From assembly GCA_030066195.1 (NCBI GenBank), contig JASJCB010000056.1, positions 1-63,881 of the forward strand: DNA of 63,881 nucleotides, written 5' to 3'. Shown here piece by piece: positions 1 through 9,358 of this stretch (its first letter is position 1; every line of letters starts with the position of its first letter). The notes below the pieces were generated by a model. It was not told the origin of the DNA, ran no database searches, and saw only the letters and a list, made by a program, of their open reading frames with translations. Source of the DNA: Acidobacteriota bacterium (GTDB taxonomy: Bacteria; Acidobacteriota; Holophagae; Acanthopleuribacterales; Acanthopleuribacteraceae). A program made the position numbers and the translations under genes.

Positions 1-223
1 CTTGACTCCAAGCTTTCCTTTGAGTCGCGGGGAGATTTGGTCGGTTTTCTTTTTCTGGGAGCCGGGTGCTTATCGATGGGCATGGGTCACCTCTCATGAT
101 AGTTTCCCATTTAACCTCCCATGGACCAGGGTCAAATGTCCAGCACTTTTTCTCATATCACCGCCCCCACTTTCAATTACACCCCCTATAAGGGTTTTTC
201 CTGGGCTGAGCAAAAGGTTTGTG

Positions 224-229
224 TATAAT
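224..229 (+). promoter_or_regulatory. Possible -10 box upstream of the methyltransferase
   Basis: A perfect TATAAT hexamer lies 36 bases before the chosen ATG at 266. No convincing -35 box is seen at the right distance. The open frame continues to the window edge upstream of 266, but those codons do not resemble any methyltransferase N-terminus and are probably leader DNA. Confidence 0.3.
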
Positions 230-265
230 GCTCCTGACGATATTAAACTTTTGGATGCAGTAGAC

Positions 266-1324
266 ATGCCCATTCAAGTATTCGATTTTTTCTCCGGTTG
301 CGGGGGAACCAGCCAGGGATTCCAAGAAGCTGGTCACGAGCTTGTCTTCGCAATAGACGCCGACCATGGCGCGGCTAAGACCTACCGGCGCAATTTTCCT
401 GACGTCCATTTCATTGAAGACCGCATCGAGAACCTGACCTTCGATGATTTGGCGCCATTGGTAAATCGAGTCCGGGAACACGATCCTATCCTTTTTTGCG
501 GTTGTGCTCCCTGTCAGCCCTTTACCAAACAGAACACCGTATTGCCCGAAAATGATGAAAGAGTGGGTCTGTTGGCTGCTTTCGGTCAATTCATCGCTCA
601 CTTTATGCCCGATTATATTTTCGTTGAAAACGTACCCGGCGTTCAAAGAATTAGAAATCAGGACGGACCCTTACAGGACTTTATTGCCTTACTGGGGGAA
701 CTGGGCTACCACGTCAAGCACCAGGTGGTCGCCTCCCAAAGCTACGGGGTGCCGCAACGCCGCCGCAGGCTGGTGTTGATTGCGGCGCTTCACAGCATGA
801 TCGACTTCCCGTTGCCCACACACGGCCCTGAAACGGAACAGCCCGAATTTTCGACCGTGCGAGAGTGGATTGGCGATTATACTCAATTGCCTCCTATTGC
901 GGCGGGAGAGACTCATCCCGGGGTACAAGGGCATCGCGCGGCGAATTTGAGCCCTTTGAACATGGAACGGATTACCAATACCCCACCGGGGGGTGATCGT
1001 AGAGACTGGCCCCAGCATCTTCATCTGGACTGTCACCGGGGCTACTCCGGGCACCCGGATGTCTATGGCCGGATGCATTGGGGCGCGCCCGCAACCGGTT
1101 TGACCACCCGGTGCACCAGCCTGAGCAACGGCCGTTTCGGCCATCCCGAACAAAATCGTGCGATTACGCCCCGAGAAGCGGCACGGCTGCAAACTTTTCC
1201 CATGGGCTTCATTCTAGAAGGCAGTCTGGTTCAAATGACCAAACAAATTGGAAATGCCGTGCCGGTTCTGCTCGCTCAAAAATTCGGGGAAAATTTCAAC
1301 CGGCATGCCTTGGAGGTGAACTAG
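266..1324 (+). CDS. DNA (cytosine-5-)-methyltransferase
   Basis: This 352-aa protein should transfer a methyl group from S-adenosylmethionine to C5 of cytosine in a specific DNA site. The motifs are in family order: motif I FDFFSGCGGTSQGF at residues 6-19, the catalytic Pro-Cys in GCAPCQPF (Cys83), ENVPG near residue 125 (motif VI), QSYGVPQRRRR (motif VIII), and the C-terminal QIGNAVPVLLAQKFG (motif X). The start at 266 puts motif I at the usual place beside the N-terminus; an in-frame TTG at 251 is possible. The gene stops at the base before the next gene's TTG, and that gene's Shine-Dalgarno site lies inside its last codons, so the two are probably translationally coupled. The neighbours (GHKL ATPase and receiver protein, no classical endonuclease) suggest the methyl mark serves a restriction-like defence module rather than an orphan methylase. 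Target sequence cannot be read from the protein. Confidence 0.93.
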   Translation: MPIQVFDFFSGCGGTSQGFQEAGHELVFAIDADHGAAKTYRRNFPDVHFIEDRIENLTFDDLAPLVNRVREHDPILFCGCAPCQPFTKQNTVLPENDERVGLLAAFGQFIAHFMPDYIFVENVPGVQRIRNQDGPLQDFIALLGELGYHVKHQVVASQSYGVPQRRRRLVLIAALHSMIDFPLPTHGPETEQPEFSTVREWIGDYTQLPPIAAGETHPGVQGHRAANLSPLNMERITNTPPGGDRRDWPQHLHLDCHRGYSGHPDVYGRMHWGAPATGLTTRCTSLSNGRFGHPEQNRAITPREAARLQTFPMGFILEGSLVQMTKQIGNAVPVLLAQKFGENFNRHALEVN

Positions 1325-4273
1325 TTGGCCAGATTCCAAGCCAGGGCGCGTACTGTCGATATGCTTGGCCGCCAACAGATCGCGGGGATTCCCACGGCCA
1401 TTAGCGAGCTGTTCAAAAACGCCCATGACGCTTACGCGGACCATGTAGAGGTCGACTATTTTCGTAGCGACCGGTTGTTTATTCTCCGGGATGACGGGCT
1501 TGGCATGACGAGGGATGATTTTGAAAATCGCTGGCTGACCTTGGGAACCGAAAGCAAGATAGGCGGCGCCGGCTTGGAAATGCCACCGGTGGATGAAAAG
1601 AAAAAGAAAAGACCCATCATGGGTGAGAAAGGGATCGGCCGTTTGGCGATCGCCCTGATCGGCCCACAAGTCCTGGTATTGACCCGGGCAGAGCGAAACG
1701 GCGAACTTATGGAGTTGGTGGCCGCCTACATACACTGGGGACTTTTTGAATGCCCCGGTATCAACCTCAGCGATATCGAGATACCAGTCAAAACCTTTCC
1801 CGGCAACACATTACCCGATGCTCGGGATATCGAGGCCATGGTCAATGAGGTTCGTGAGAATTTGGAGAGCCTTGTAGACCGGATCGATGAAAACCAGTAC
1901 GACCGGCTAAGTGGTGATTTGGACCGGTTCAACGTTGATCCGCTTGATTTGGATGCTTTTTTTAAAGATTTATCTCTAAAGAACGGGCGAGGGACTCATT
2001 TTTTCATTTTACCCGCTTCCGAGGATCTACAAGTTGAATTAGAAGTTGACGGGGGTGGTAAGGAAATCTCCGATCTGAAGAAGCTTCTTGTTGGTTTCAC
2101 AAACACTATGTTGCCGGATCAAAGGCCCGCTATCGAAACAGCTTTCCGCTATTGGCCCACAGATGACGCCCCCCTCGACATTATCGGCTCTGCCGAATTT
2201 TTTACCCCTGAAGAATTTGAACTTGCGGATCACCACATCAAAGGAAGGTTTGATGAGTACGGACAATTTCAAGGCACGGTCACTGTCTATGATGAAGAAC
2301 CGGTCCATCATACCGTCCCATGGAGAGGCTCATTAGGAAGACCGGTATCTTGTGGTTCGTTCGAGCTGGATTTTGCCTATGTCATGGGAAGAGAAAGTGA
2401 ATCGAAGCTTCCCAAAGGGGATTTCGTGAAGGTTGGCCGCAAGTTGGACAAGATCAGCGGTCTTTATATCTACCGCGACGGAATTCGCATTTTGCCATAT
2501 GGGGACTCTGATTTCGATTGGCTTGAAATGGAGAAGAGAAGAACCAAAAGTGCCGGATATTATTTCTTCTCATATAGAAGACTATTCGGATCGATCCGGT
2601 TATCGAATCAGGCCAATAAATCACTTGTGGAAAAAGCCGGTCGTGAGGGCTTCCAAAAAAACGCGGCGTACCGAGAGTTTCGATCCATCTTAATGCATTT
2701 TTTTGTGCAAATTGTGGCAGATTTCTTTCGTGAAGGCGGTACATTAGCTGAAACGTTTCGAGACCGATTGGAAGAATTCCAGGTTGCTCACAAAGCGAAA
2801 GAAAAACGCGAAAAGGGAAGCCGGGAAAAGCGAAGAAGGCTCAAAACAGATCTCGAAACCTTCTTTGGCAGGCTCGATAATGACGAACCTCAAAGGAAGG
2901 TGGAAGCACTGGAAAGCGAGGTCGATGCCAAAATTGGAAAAGCGATCGCCAATAAAATGCCCGGTCAGGGGGCTGAAGACTTGTTGCAAGCTGAAGTGGG
3001 CTTCAACAAGGATCTGGATAAACTAAGCAAGCGATACGCCATCCAACTGCCGAGAGGTGTTGCCCTAACCAAGGCACTGAAGCGTGACTGGGAAGCCTAT
3101 CGGACGGAGAAGAAACTCCTCGATGAAACCTTATTCTCGTCAGAGCGCCGGCGCTTGAGCCGGAAGATAGCAGAAGCCGCGGAGCAAAACGGTCTTCAAT
3201 TGGACCAACGGAAAAGATCGGCTCAGTTATTGAACCAGGCGACTCGCGATATGAGTTCATCGGTTTCCAGAGAAGCCAAAGGGACGAATGAAACGGTAAA
3301 GCAAACCAGCTCCCGCATTACACGGCTTACACGAAGCATCATCGGTGAGATAACGGAAGTGATCAATCGCGTTGAGGCTCAATTTCACGGGACGAAATTA
3401 TCGGCCATGACTCAGGATGAGGTTGATGAATTACGGCTGAAGCTGGAAGCCCAGGTGGAAGAGAAAGCGGAAAACGGGCGCCTACTCTTGGAGCATATAC
3501 GCGCCCAGATTCAAAACATCCAATGGTTCCGCGACGAAGACGGTCTCCTGATCGGTGATGCGGAAATCAACGCCTCACTGGAAGAGGAAGTACTCGCGTT
3601 ACGAGAACGTGCCGATATGGACTTGGAGATGAGCCAACTGGGGATGGCCATCGAGATCATCAACCACGAATTCGACAGTTTGATAAGGGTCATTCGCGAA
3701 AACATCATGCGGTTGAAAAGTTGGGCTGACATCAATCCGGACATCGTCTCTCTTTACCAGGATTTGCGTACGACTTTCGATCATCTGGACGGATATCTCA
3801 CGTTATTTACCCCGCTCCACCGCAGGCTTTATCGAAAAGCCATTGAAATCGAAGGCTCGGATATTGCCAAGTACCTTCATGATCTCTTCAAAGTTCGGTT
3901 GAACCGTCATGATGTTTCCTTGAAGGTGACAGACGCGTTTGCAAAGAAAAAAATCATCGGTTTTCCGTCGACCTATTATCCTGTCTTTGTGAACCTTGTC
4001 GACAATTCAATCTTCTGGCTCAAAGAACGGTCCCAGCCGAGAATTATTGTCCTCGACGCCAAGGCCAAAGCGTTTATCGTTTCCGATACCGGCCCGGGTA
4101 TTTCGGCGCGAAGCAAGCCACATATTTTTGAACCCGGGTTTTCAACAAAACCGGGAGGGCGTGGCCTCGGATTGGCGATTTCCCGGGAAGTTTTGGCCAA
4201 AGAAAACTATGACCTGGTCTTGGATGACAACAAATCTTCCGGTGCAACCTTCAGAATTGTGCCCAAGGAGTAA
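1325..4273 (+). CDS. GHKL ATPase with MORC/Hsp90-like N-terminus and histidine-kinase-like C-terminus
   Basis: A 982-aa protein with two separate GHKL ATP-binding regions. The first (about residues 15-110) has the N-box ELFKNAHDAY (Asn32), DDGLGM (56-61) and a GEKGIGRLA lid, the pattern of MORC/Hsp90/MutL ATPases. A long charged, probably coiled-coil middle follows (about 480-760). The C-terminal region has a helix with NHEF (His781), then VNLVDNS, DTGPGIS and GRGLGLAIS, the N, G1 and G2 boxes of histidine kinases. TTG at 1325 is chosen because GGAGGTGA lies at 1312-1319 and the TTG follows the methyltransferase stop directly. Bacterial MORC-like ATPases are known beside methylases in restriction-type operons, which fits here. 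Whether His781 is phosphorylated and signals to the receiver protein encoded next is inference. No nuclease motif was recognised in the protein. Confidence 0.85.
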   Translation: MARFQARARTVDMLGRQQIAGIPTAISELFKNAHDAYADHVEVDYFRSDRLFILRDDGLGMTRDDFENRWLTLGTESKIGGAGLEMPPVDEKKKKRPIMGEKGIGRLAIALIGPQVLVLTRAERNGELMELVAAYIHWGLFECPGINLSDIEIPVKTFPGNTLPDARDIEAMVNEVRENLESLVDRIDENQYDRLSGDLDRFNVDPLDLDAFFKDLSLKNGRGTHFFILPASEDLQVELEVDGGGKEISDLKKLLVGFTNTMLPDQRPAIETAFRYWPTDDAPLDIIGSAEFFTPEEFELADHHIKGRFDEYGQFQGTVTVYDEEPVHHTVPWRGSLGRPVSCGSFELDFAYVMGRESESKLPKGDFVKVGRKLDKISGLYIYRDGIRILPYGDSDFDWLEMEKRRTKSAGYYFFSYRRLFGSIRLSNQANKSLVEKAGREGFQKNAAYREFRSILMHFFVQIVADFFREGGTLAETFRDRLEEFQVAHKAKEKREKGSREKRRRLKTDLETFFGRLDNDEPQRKVEALESEVDAKIGKAIANKMPGQGAEDLLQAEVGFNKDLDKLSKRYAIQLPRGVALTKALKRDWEAYRTEKKLLDETLFSSERRRLSRKIAEAAEQNGLQLDQRKRSAQLLNQATRDMSSSVSREAKGTNETVKQTSSRITRLTRSIIGEITEVINRVEAQFHGTKLSAMTQDEVDELRLKLEAQVEEKAENGRLLLEHIRAQIQNIQWFRDEDGLLIGDAEINASLEEEVLALRERADMDLEMSQLGMAIEIINHEFDSLIRVIRENIMRLKSWADINPDIVSLYQDLRTTFDHLDGYLTLFTPLHRRLYRKAIEIEGSDIAKYLHDLFKVRLNRHDVSLKVTDAFAKKKIIGFPSTYYPVFVNLVDNSIFWLKERSQPRIIVLDAKAKAFIVSDTGPGISARSKPHIFEPGFSTKPGGRGLGLAISREVLAKENYDLVLDDNKSSGATFRIVPKE

Positions 4274-4280
4274 TTGATCG

Positions 4281-5864
4281 ATGAGTTCTTTCTCGCAAAG
4301 GTGCCAAGAGGTAGCCGAAGCATTTTTACATACAGCGGTCGTTGTGGATGACCGGGCCGTTTTTGAGCACCCGGCTAATCAACCCACACAACTAACAAAG
4401 CCGGGACGGCGAGGCCGGACGGAAACCGAAAGTAATACCAATCATTCATCCACTGAGGACATAGCACATTTGCTGAATGCCGGACAGACGATAGAGCACT
4501 TCGCGGAAAAGGGCATTGTCTGCTCGGTGTTGAAACCTGATCAAACAAACCGGGAAACTATTTGGGAGACCGTCTCCAGGCTTGGACAGTGTTCCGATAT
4601 CGTCGTCCTCGACTGGTCCATCGATAAAGACGGAGGGAAAAAAATCCGAGAGGTCATTCGCGATATCGCCGAGAAACAGGCGAAACAGCCGGAGCGACTA
4701 TTACTCATGGCAATTTATACAGGAGAGGCGGATCTTGCCAAGATTGCGGAAAAGATCGGTAATACCTTGGAGGATGCCGGCATTGGCTTTACCCAGGACG
4801 GCTCGTGGTCTTTTTCGCTAAACAACTCTTTGCGTATCGTCATTTTTGCCAAACCAAAGACAAAAACTCCTGATAAAGAGCAGATTATACCTTTCGAAGC
4901 GCTTGCCGGCAGACTGACCGAAGAGTACGCCCATATGACCAAAGGCCTTATCTCCAATCTGGCCCTGGCATCCCTTGCCCAAATTCGCAAAAATACGCAC
5001 AAGGTACTTGCCCGCTTTTCGGCGGATTTAGATCCTGCATACCTTCACCATCGCATTCTCCTCGGTCAACCCGAGGATGCTGAAGATTTTATGGCCGGTC
5101 TTATTGCGGACGAGTTGAGATCTGTGATCGATGAGTCTGAACCAGGGCAACATGTTGGGATGCAGATGCTCAGTCAATGGCTGGAAGAGCAGCCCGAATC
5201 GTTCTCTCTTCCGTCGCGCAAAAAAGAATTATCCAAAGAAAAGGTTGAAATCCTCCTCGCGAAAGGGAAAGCCGGTGTCGAAGAGGTGATTGGCAAGGGC
5301 AAAAAGGATAGAAAACAGAATCGGATAGATATTGCCGATATATTCCGGCCAAATGAGCCGCACCTCAATGAAAAATTTTCCATAATGTCATCCATGAGAA
5401 CCTTTTATGCCGACAGCCCGCGAAGAAAACTTTCTCTCGGCACGCTTGTGGAAGAGAAAGTCGAGAACGGTTCTCTCTTTTGGGTGTGTATCCAACCAAG
5501 GTGTGATGCAACAAGAATAAGTGAAAGCAGGGCCTTCCCTCTCTTGCCTCTAAAGGAAAGAACAGCCGATGATCAGGCGTTCGAAATAGTCCTCCCGGAG
5601 TGTTTTAAGAAAGTTACGGTTAAGAAGAACCCTCACTGTCTCAATATGGTTCATTTCAAGCCGGAGAAGCCCGGTGGCGATGTTATCGCGGAAAAGGTGG
5701 GCGAGAGCTTCGTATTCACAGGTGAAAACCAGGTCAAATACCACTGGGTTGGTGAGCTGCGTTATGATCAGGCGCAACGGCTTGCTGAAGAATGTTCTAG
5801 AAAGCTGGGCCGTGTCGGTCTCGATGAGTATGAATGGCAACGTCAGTGGGCAGATCGTAACTGA
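4281..5864 (+). CDS. Receiver-domain protein of the methyltransferase/GHKL module
   Basis: A 527-aa protein whose first ~195 residues have a two-component receiver pattern: acidic pair Asp23-Asp24 after strand 1, phospho-acceptor candidate Asp111 in DIVVLDWS, Thr147 in MAIYTGEA, and Lys191 in IVIFAKPK. A long insertion of about 60 residues lies between strand 1 and the next helix. The remaining ~330 residues match no family I recognise; they are charged, with a Lys-rich stretch near 330-350. The start ATG is preceded by AAGGAG at 4265-4270, and only 7 bases separate it from the ATPase gene. It could accept phosphate from the histidine-kinase-like half of that ATPase and act as switch or effector of a three-gene system; this is inference from gene order. 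Confidence 0.75.
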   Translation: MSSFSQRCQEVAEAFLHTAVVVDDRAVFEHPANQPTQLTKPGRRGRTETESNTNHSSTEDIAHLLNAGQTIEHFAEKGIVCSVLKPDQTNRETIWETVSRLGQCSDIVVLDWSIDKDGGKKIREVIRDIAEKQAKQPERLLLMAIYTGEADLAKIAEKIGNTLEDAGIGFTQDGSWSFSLNNSLRIVIFAKPKTKTPDKEQIIPFEALAGRLTEEYAHMTKGLISNLALASLAQIRKNTHKVLARFSADLDPAYLHHRILLGQPEDAEDFMAGLIADELRSVIDESEPGQHVGMQMLSQWLEEQPESFSLPSRKKELSKEKVEILLAKGKAGVEEVIGKGKKDRKQNRIDIADIFRPNEPHLNEKFSIMSSMRTFYADSPRRKLSLGTLVEEKVENGSLFWVCIQPRCDATRISESRAFPLLPLKERTADDQAFEIVLPECFKKVTVKKNPHCLNMVHFKPEKPGGDVIAEKVGESFVFTGENQVKYHWVGELRYDQAQRLAEECSRKLGRVGLDEYEWQRQWADRN

Positions 5865-6194
5865 CTTCATGACATACAGGGTCGCGGTTGGAAAAACAAT
5901 GGTCGGGGGCGGACATGGAGAGCCTGAAGGCTTTCCCGGAGATTGGGTCGTATGGGTGTGTTCCGATTCGTTTTTGTACAAATAAACGGTTTGATCCCCT
6001 AAAGAAACACCGTCCTACTCCGATGAATCGAATTGAAGTGTCGCATATGAAAACCTGTTGCGGCCCTATCGGGCAGTTGCGGGAAAATGATCCGGCACCG
6101 ATTTCCGGCAGGCCTTCTCGAAAGGAAACCCGGAGCTACCCACATGATCCGGTTGCCAGGCAACCGCTGCGAAACCCATATAGAGGATCGTAAA
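5865..6194. other. Intergenic region with no supported gene
   Basis: These 330 bases between the receiver gene and cheA hold short open frames without homology or a ribosome binding site. No clear terminator or promoter was found. Any promoter for the chemotaxis operon should lie here. Confidence 0.5.
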
Positions 6195-9100
6195 ATGTCT
6201 GAATTTGAATTTGAAGATGCCGAACTTATCGCGGGGTTCCGCGAAGAAAGTCTAGAGCATATCGAGGTGGTCGAGTCCAACCTCCTGGACATGGAGAGCG
6301 GCGGTGTCACGCCCGATGCCATCAACATGATCTTCCGCTCGGTCCATACCATCAAGGGCGGCAGTGGTTTTTTGGGTTTCGATGCGGTGAAAGAGATCTC
6401 CCATGGTATGGAAAGCCTCATGGACATGGTCCGCAACGGCAAGGCGGACATGACGCCCGAGGTTGCCGATATCCTGCTGCGCGGCACCGATTGCCTGAAA
6501 GCCATGTTGGACGACCTGGCCAATCAGGACGATGTTCCCATTGCTGAAGAATTACGTATTTTGGACATACTCATCAAGAGCGGCGGCGTCATGCCCGGGG
6601 ACGGCGCTTCGGCCGCGGCGCCGGCTCCGGCCGCGGCCGCCCCGGAACCGGAACCCGAACCGGTTGCGGCGCCCTCCGGCGGCGCCGATCAGCCCGCACC
6701 CCTGATCACCGAAGACGAGTTGAACGGCTATCTGGCGAAGGGTTTCAATGTCTACCGCCTGCCCTTCGAGAAAGAGTCTCACCGCGACAAACAAAAGAAA
6801 AAGAATTTCGAGACCCTGGCCGATTACCTGAACTCCTTCGGCTGCCTGGTTTGGGAAGACGGCAACCTGGAAAACGATAAGGAACACATGGCCGAAATCG
6901 TCTTCGCCACCGTTTTGGACGGCGACTTTGCGTCTGCCTCCCTGCGGGTGGACGAGGCCGATATGAGTAAGCTGGACAAGGAAGCCTGCGGGCAGTTGTA
7001 CGCGGCTCCCGAGCCGCCGCCGGCGCCTGAACCCGAGCCCGCACCGGCCCCGGCGCCCGCGCCCGTCGCGGAGGCAGCGCCCGCCAAACCGACAGCGCCC
7101 GCACCGGCCGCTGCCGCTCCTCCCGCCGCCAAACCGGCGGCTCCGCCCAAGACGGCGGCCCCGGCCAAGGCGCGCACCAAGACGACCGCCGCCGCGCCCG
7201 CGGCAACCACCACCGTCCGGGTGAACACCGGTCTGCTCAACAAGTTGATGAACCTGGCCGGGGAGTTGATTCTCTCCAGGAACCAGTTGGTGCAGAAATT
7301 GGACAACAAGGACCTGCCCGAGCTGCAAAGCCTGAACCAACGCCTCTCCGAATTGCAGGAGAGCGTCATGCAGACGCGCCTTCAGCAGGTGGGCGCCGTG
7401 TTCAACAAGGTGCCGCGCATGGTGCGCGACCTGTCCAAATCGCTGGGTAAACAAATCGCCGTGGAGTTGGAGGGCGCCGAGGTCGAACTGGACCGGACCA
7501 TCATTGACTCCATTACCGATCCCTTGACCCACCTGGTGCGCAACAGTATCGACCACGGCATCGAAATGCCGGATACGCGTATGGCGGCCGGCAAACCGGG
7601 GGAGGGCACCCTCAGGCTGCGCGCCTATCACGAGGGCGGCCAGGTGAACCTGGAAATTTCCGATGACGGTAAGGGCATCGATCCCGAGATCCTCAAGGCC
7701 AAGGCTTTGGAAAAAGGCCTGTGCACGCCTCAGGAATTGGAAAACATGGGCAAACGCGAGGCCCTGAACATCATCTTCCGGCCCGGATTCTCCACGGCTG
7801 AACAGGTTACCGACATCAGCGGTCGCGGCGTGGGCATGGATGTGGTCAAGACCAGCTTCGAGAAATTGGGCGGTACCGTCGACCTGAACTCCGACCTCGG
7901 TCGCGGCACCACCATTCTGGTCAAGCTGCCCACCACCCTGGCCATTGTTTCCTCGGTGATCATCGATGTGGAAGGCTCCAACTTCGCCATTCCCCAGGGT
8001 AATATCGAAGAAATCGTCCGTCTCAAGGAAAACGAGATCACTTCGAGCCTGGAGAAGGTGGGTCATTACGAGATCTACCGCCTGCGCGGTCGCTTGCTGC
8101 CGGTAGTGCGACTCTCCGACGTATTGGAACTGAAACGTACTTTTGTCGACGAGGACGGCAATGTTCGTGAAGATCGGCGCCGGAACCTCAGTGACCGTCG
8201 CCACGGCACAGAAGCCGGGGAACACGAAGTGCGTCGTTCCGGCAAGGATCGTCGCCAGGGCGGTATGACTCGCTATATCGTGGTTCTGCGCGTCGGCGTG
8301 AACCAGTACGGCCTGCTGGTCAACCGCATTCGCGATGTGGAAGAAGTGGTGGTCAAGCCGCTCAGTTCCTTTATCAAACATATCAGCTGTTTCCACGGCA
8401 CCACCATCCTGGGTGACGGTCGCGTCATCCTGATTTTGGATGTTAACGGCATTTCCAACACGGCCAAGTTGAAGTTTGACGCCTTGCAAGACATTTCCGA
8501 TAAGGACGTGGCGGCGCATGCCCACGCGGCAGGCACGGAATCCCAGTCCTTCCTGATCTTCAACAACCATCCCGACGAGAACTTCGCGCTGCCGCTGTCC
8601 TTCATCACCCGTATCGAAAAAGTCCATAGGGACAGGATCGAGAAGATGGGTGACGAGGAGTTGATCCAGGTAGGCGGTAAAAACATCCCGCTCTTCCGCC
8701 TGGAAAAGAAGATCAACTGCAAGCCCATCGTGCCTAGCGAGGACGGACACATCTACCTGTTGGTGCCCAACATGGTGCGCTCGCCGTACGCCATCGTGGC
8801 CAGTCGGGTGCAGGACGTCATCAATACCAACGTGGATATCCAAACGGACGTCATGCAGACAGAAGGGGTGTTGGGTTCCGCCATCATCAAGGATCGCATG
8901 ACGCTGGTATTGGACATCTACGGTCTTTTCGGCGAGCGTCGGGAAACCACCCTCATGCAGGACGGCAAAAAACGCTCAGTGCTGCTGGCGGAAGACACGC
9001 CGTTCTTCCGGACCATGATCCGTACCTACCTGGAAGAATATCACTTCGACGTCGTCACCGCGGTTCATGGCCAGGACGCTTGGGAATACCTGGAAGAGGG

Positions 9101-9350
9101 GGCCGAGTTCGACCTGATCCTCAGCGATATCGAAATGCCGGTCATGAACGGCTACGAGTTGGTGACCAAGGTCAAGTCCGACCCGCGTTTCAACCACCTG
9201 CCGTGCATGGCCATCACCGCGTTGGACAACCCGGAATCCATGCGGGCGGGCCGTCAGGCCGGATTCGATGCCTATCAGGTCAAACTCGACAAGATCGAGC
9301 TGATCAAATCGATCGAAGAATTGTTATCTTATTCCCGTGAATCTGCATAG
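6195..9350 (+). CDS. cheA: Hybrid chemotaxis histidine kinase CheA with C-terminal receiver
   Basis: A 1051-aa CheA-type kinase. Order: Hpt domain with phospho-accepting His51 in SVHTIKGGSG; Ala/Pro-rich linker; a middle domain (about 170-270); a second long Ala/Pro linker; dimerisation helices (VRVNTGLLNKLMNLAGELIL); catalytic GHKL domain with HLVRNSIDHGIE, DDGKGID and GRGVGMDVV; a CheW-like domain interrupted by a basic Arg-rich insert (about 655-690); a second CheW-like domain (about 780-910); and a CheY-like receiver with Asp978 in LILSDIEMPVMNG. It is longer than ordinary CheA (about 650 aa) because of the linkers, second CheW-like domain and receiver. ATG at 6195 is preceded by GAGGAT. 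Hybrid CheA-CheY proteins are typical of alternative chemosensory systems, which may control pili, gliding or gene expression instead of flagella; no receptor, cheR or flagellar gene is in the window. Confidence 0.95.
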   Translation: MSEFEFEDAELIAGFREESLEHIEVVESNLLDMESGGVTPDAINMIFRSVHTIKGGSGFLGFDAVKEISHGMESLMDMVRNGKADMTPEVADILLRGTDCLKAMLDDLANQDDVPIAEELRILDILIKSGGVMPGDGASAAAPAPAAAAPEPEPEPVAAPSGGADQPAPLITEDELNGYLAKGFNVYRLPFEKESHRDKQKKKNFETLADYLNSFGCLVWEDGNLENDKEHMAEIVFATVLDGDFASASLRVDEADMSKLDKEACGQLYAAPEPPPAPEPEPAPAPAPAPVAEAAPAKPTAPAPAAAAPPAAKPAAPPKTAAPAKARTKTTAAAPAATTTVRVNTGLLNKLMNLAGELILSRNQLVQKLDNKDLPELQSLNQRLSELQESVMQTRLQQVGAVFNKVPRMVRDLSKSLGKQIAVELEGAEVELDRTIIDSITDPLTHLVRNSIDHGIEMPDTRMAAGKPGEGTLRLRAYHEGGQVNLEISDDGKGIDPEILKAKALEKGLCTPQELENMGKREALNIIFRPGFSTAEQVTDISGRGVGMDVVKTSFEKLGGTVDLNSDLGRGTTILVKLPTTLAIVSSVIIDVEGSNFAIPQGNIEEIVRLKENEITSSLEKVGHYEIYRLRGRLLPVVRLSDVLELKRTFVDEDGNVREDRRRNLSDRRHGTEAGEHEVRRSGKDRRQGGMTRYIVVLRVGVNQYGLLVNRIRDVEEVVVKPLSSFIKHISCFHGTTILGDGRVILILDVNGISNTAKLKFDALQDISDKDVAAHAHAAGTESQSFLIFNNHPDENFALPLSFITRIEKVHRDRIEKMGDEELIQVGGKNIPLFRLEKKINCKPIVPSEDGHIYLLVPNMVRSPYAIVASRVQDVINTNVDIQTDVMQTEGVLGSAIIKDRMTLVLDIYGLFGERRETTLMQDGKKRSVLLAEDTPFFRTMIRTYLEEYHFDVVTAVHGQDAWEYLEEGAEFDLILSDIEMPVMNGYELVTKVKSDPRFNHLPCMAITALDNPESMRAGRQAGFDAYQVKLDKIELIKSIEELLSYSRESA

Positions 9351-9358
9351 GAGTCCCA

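Noticed and set aside
2..265. Methyltransferase N-terminal extension starting at base 2
   Set aside because: The 88 extra codons match no methyltransferase part, while the core motif I normally lies next to the N-terminus as it does from ATG 266.
6552..8843. Long minus-strand open frame opposite cheA
   Set aside because: The strong G+C codon bias of cheA keeps the opposite frame open; it has no ribosome site or family match.
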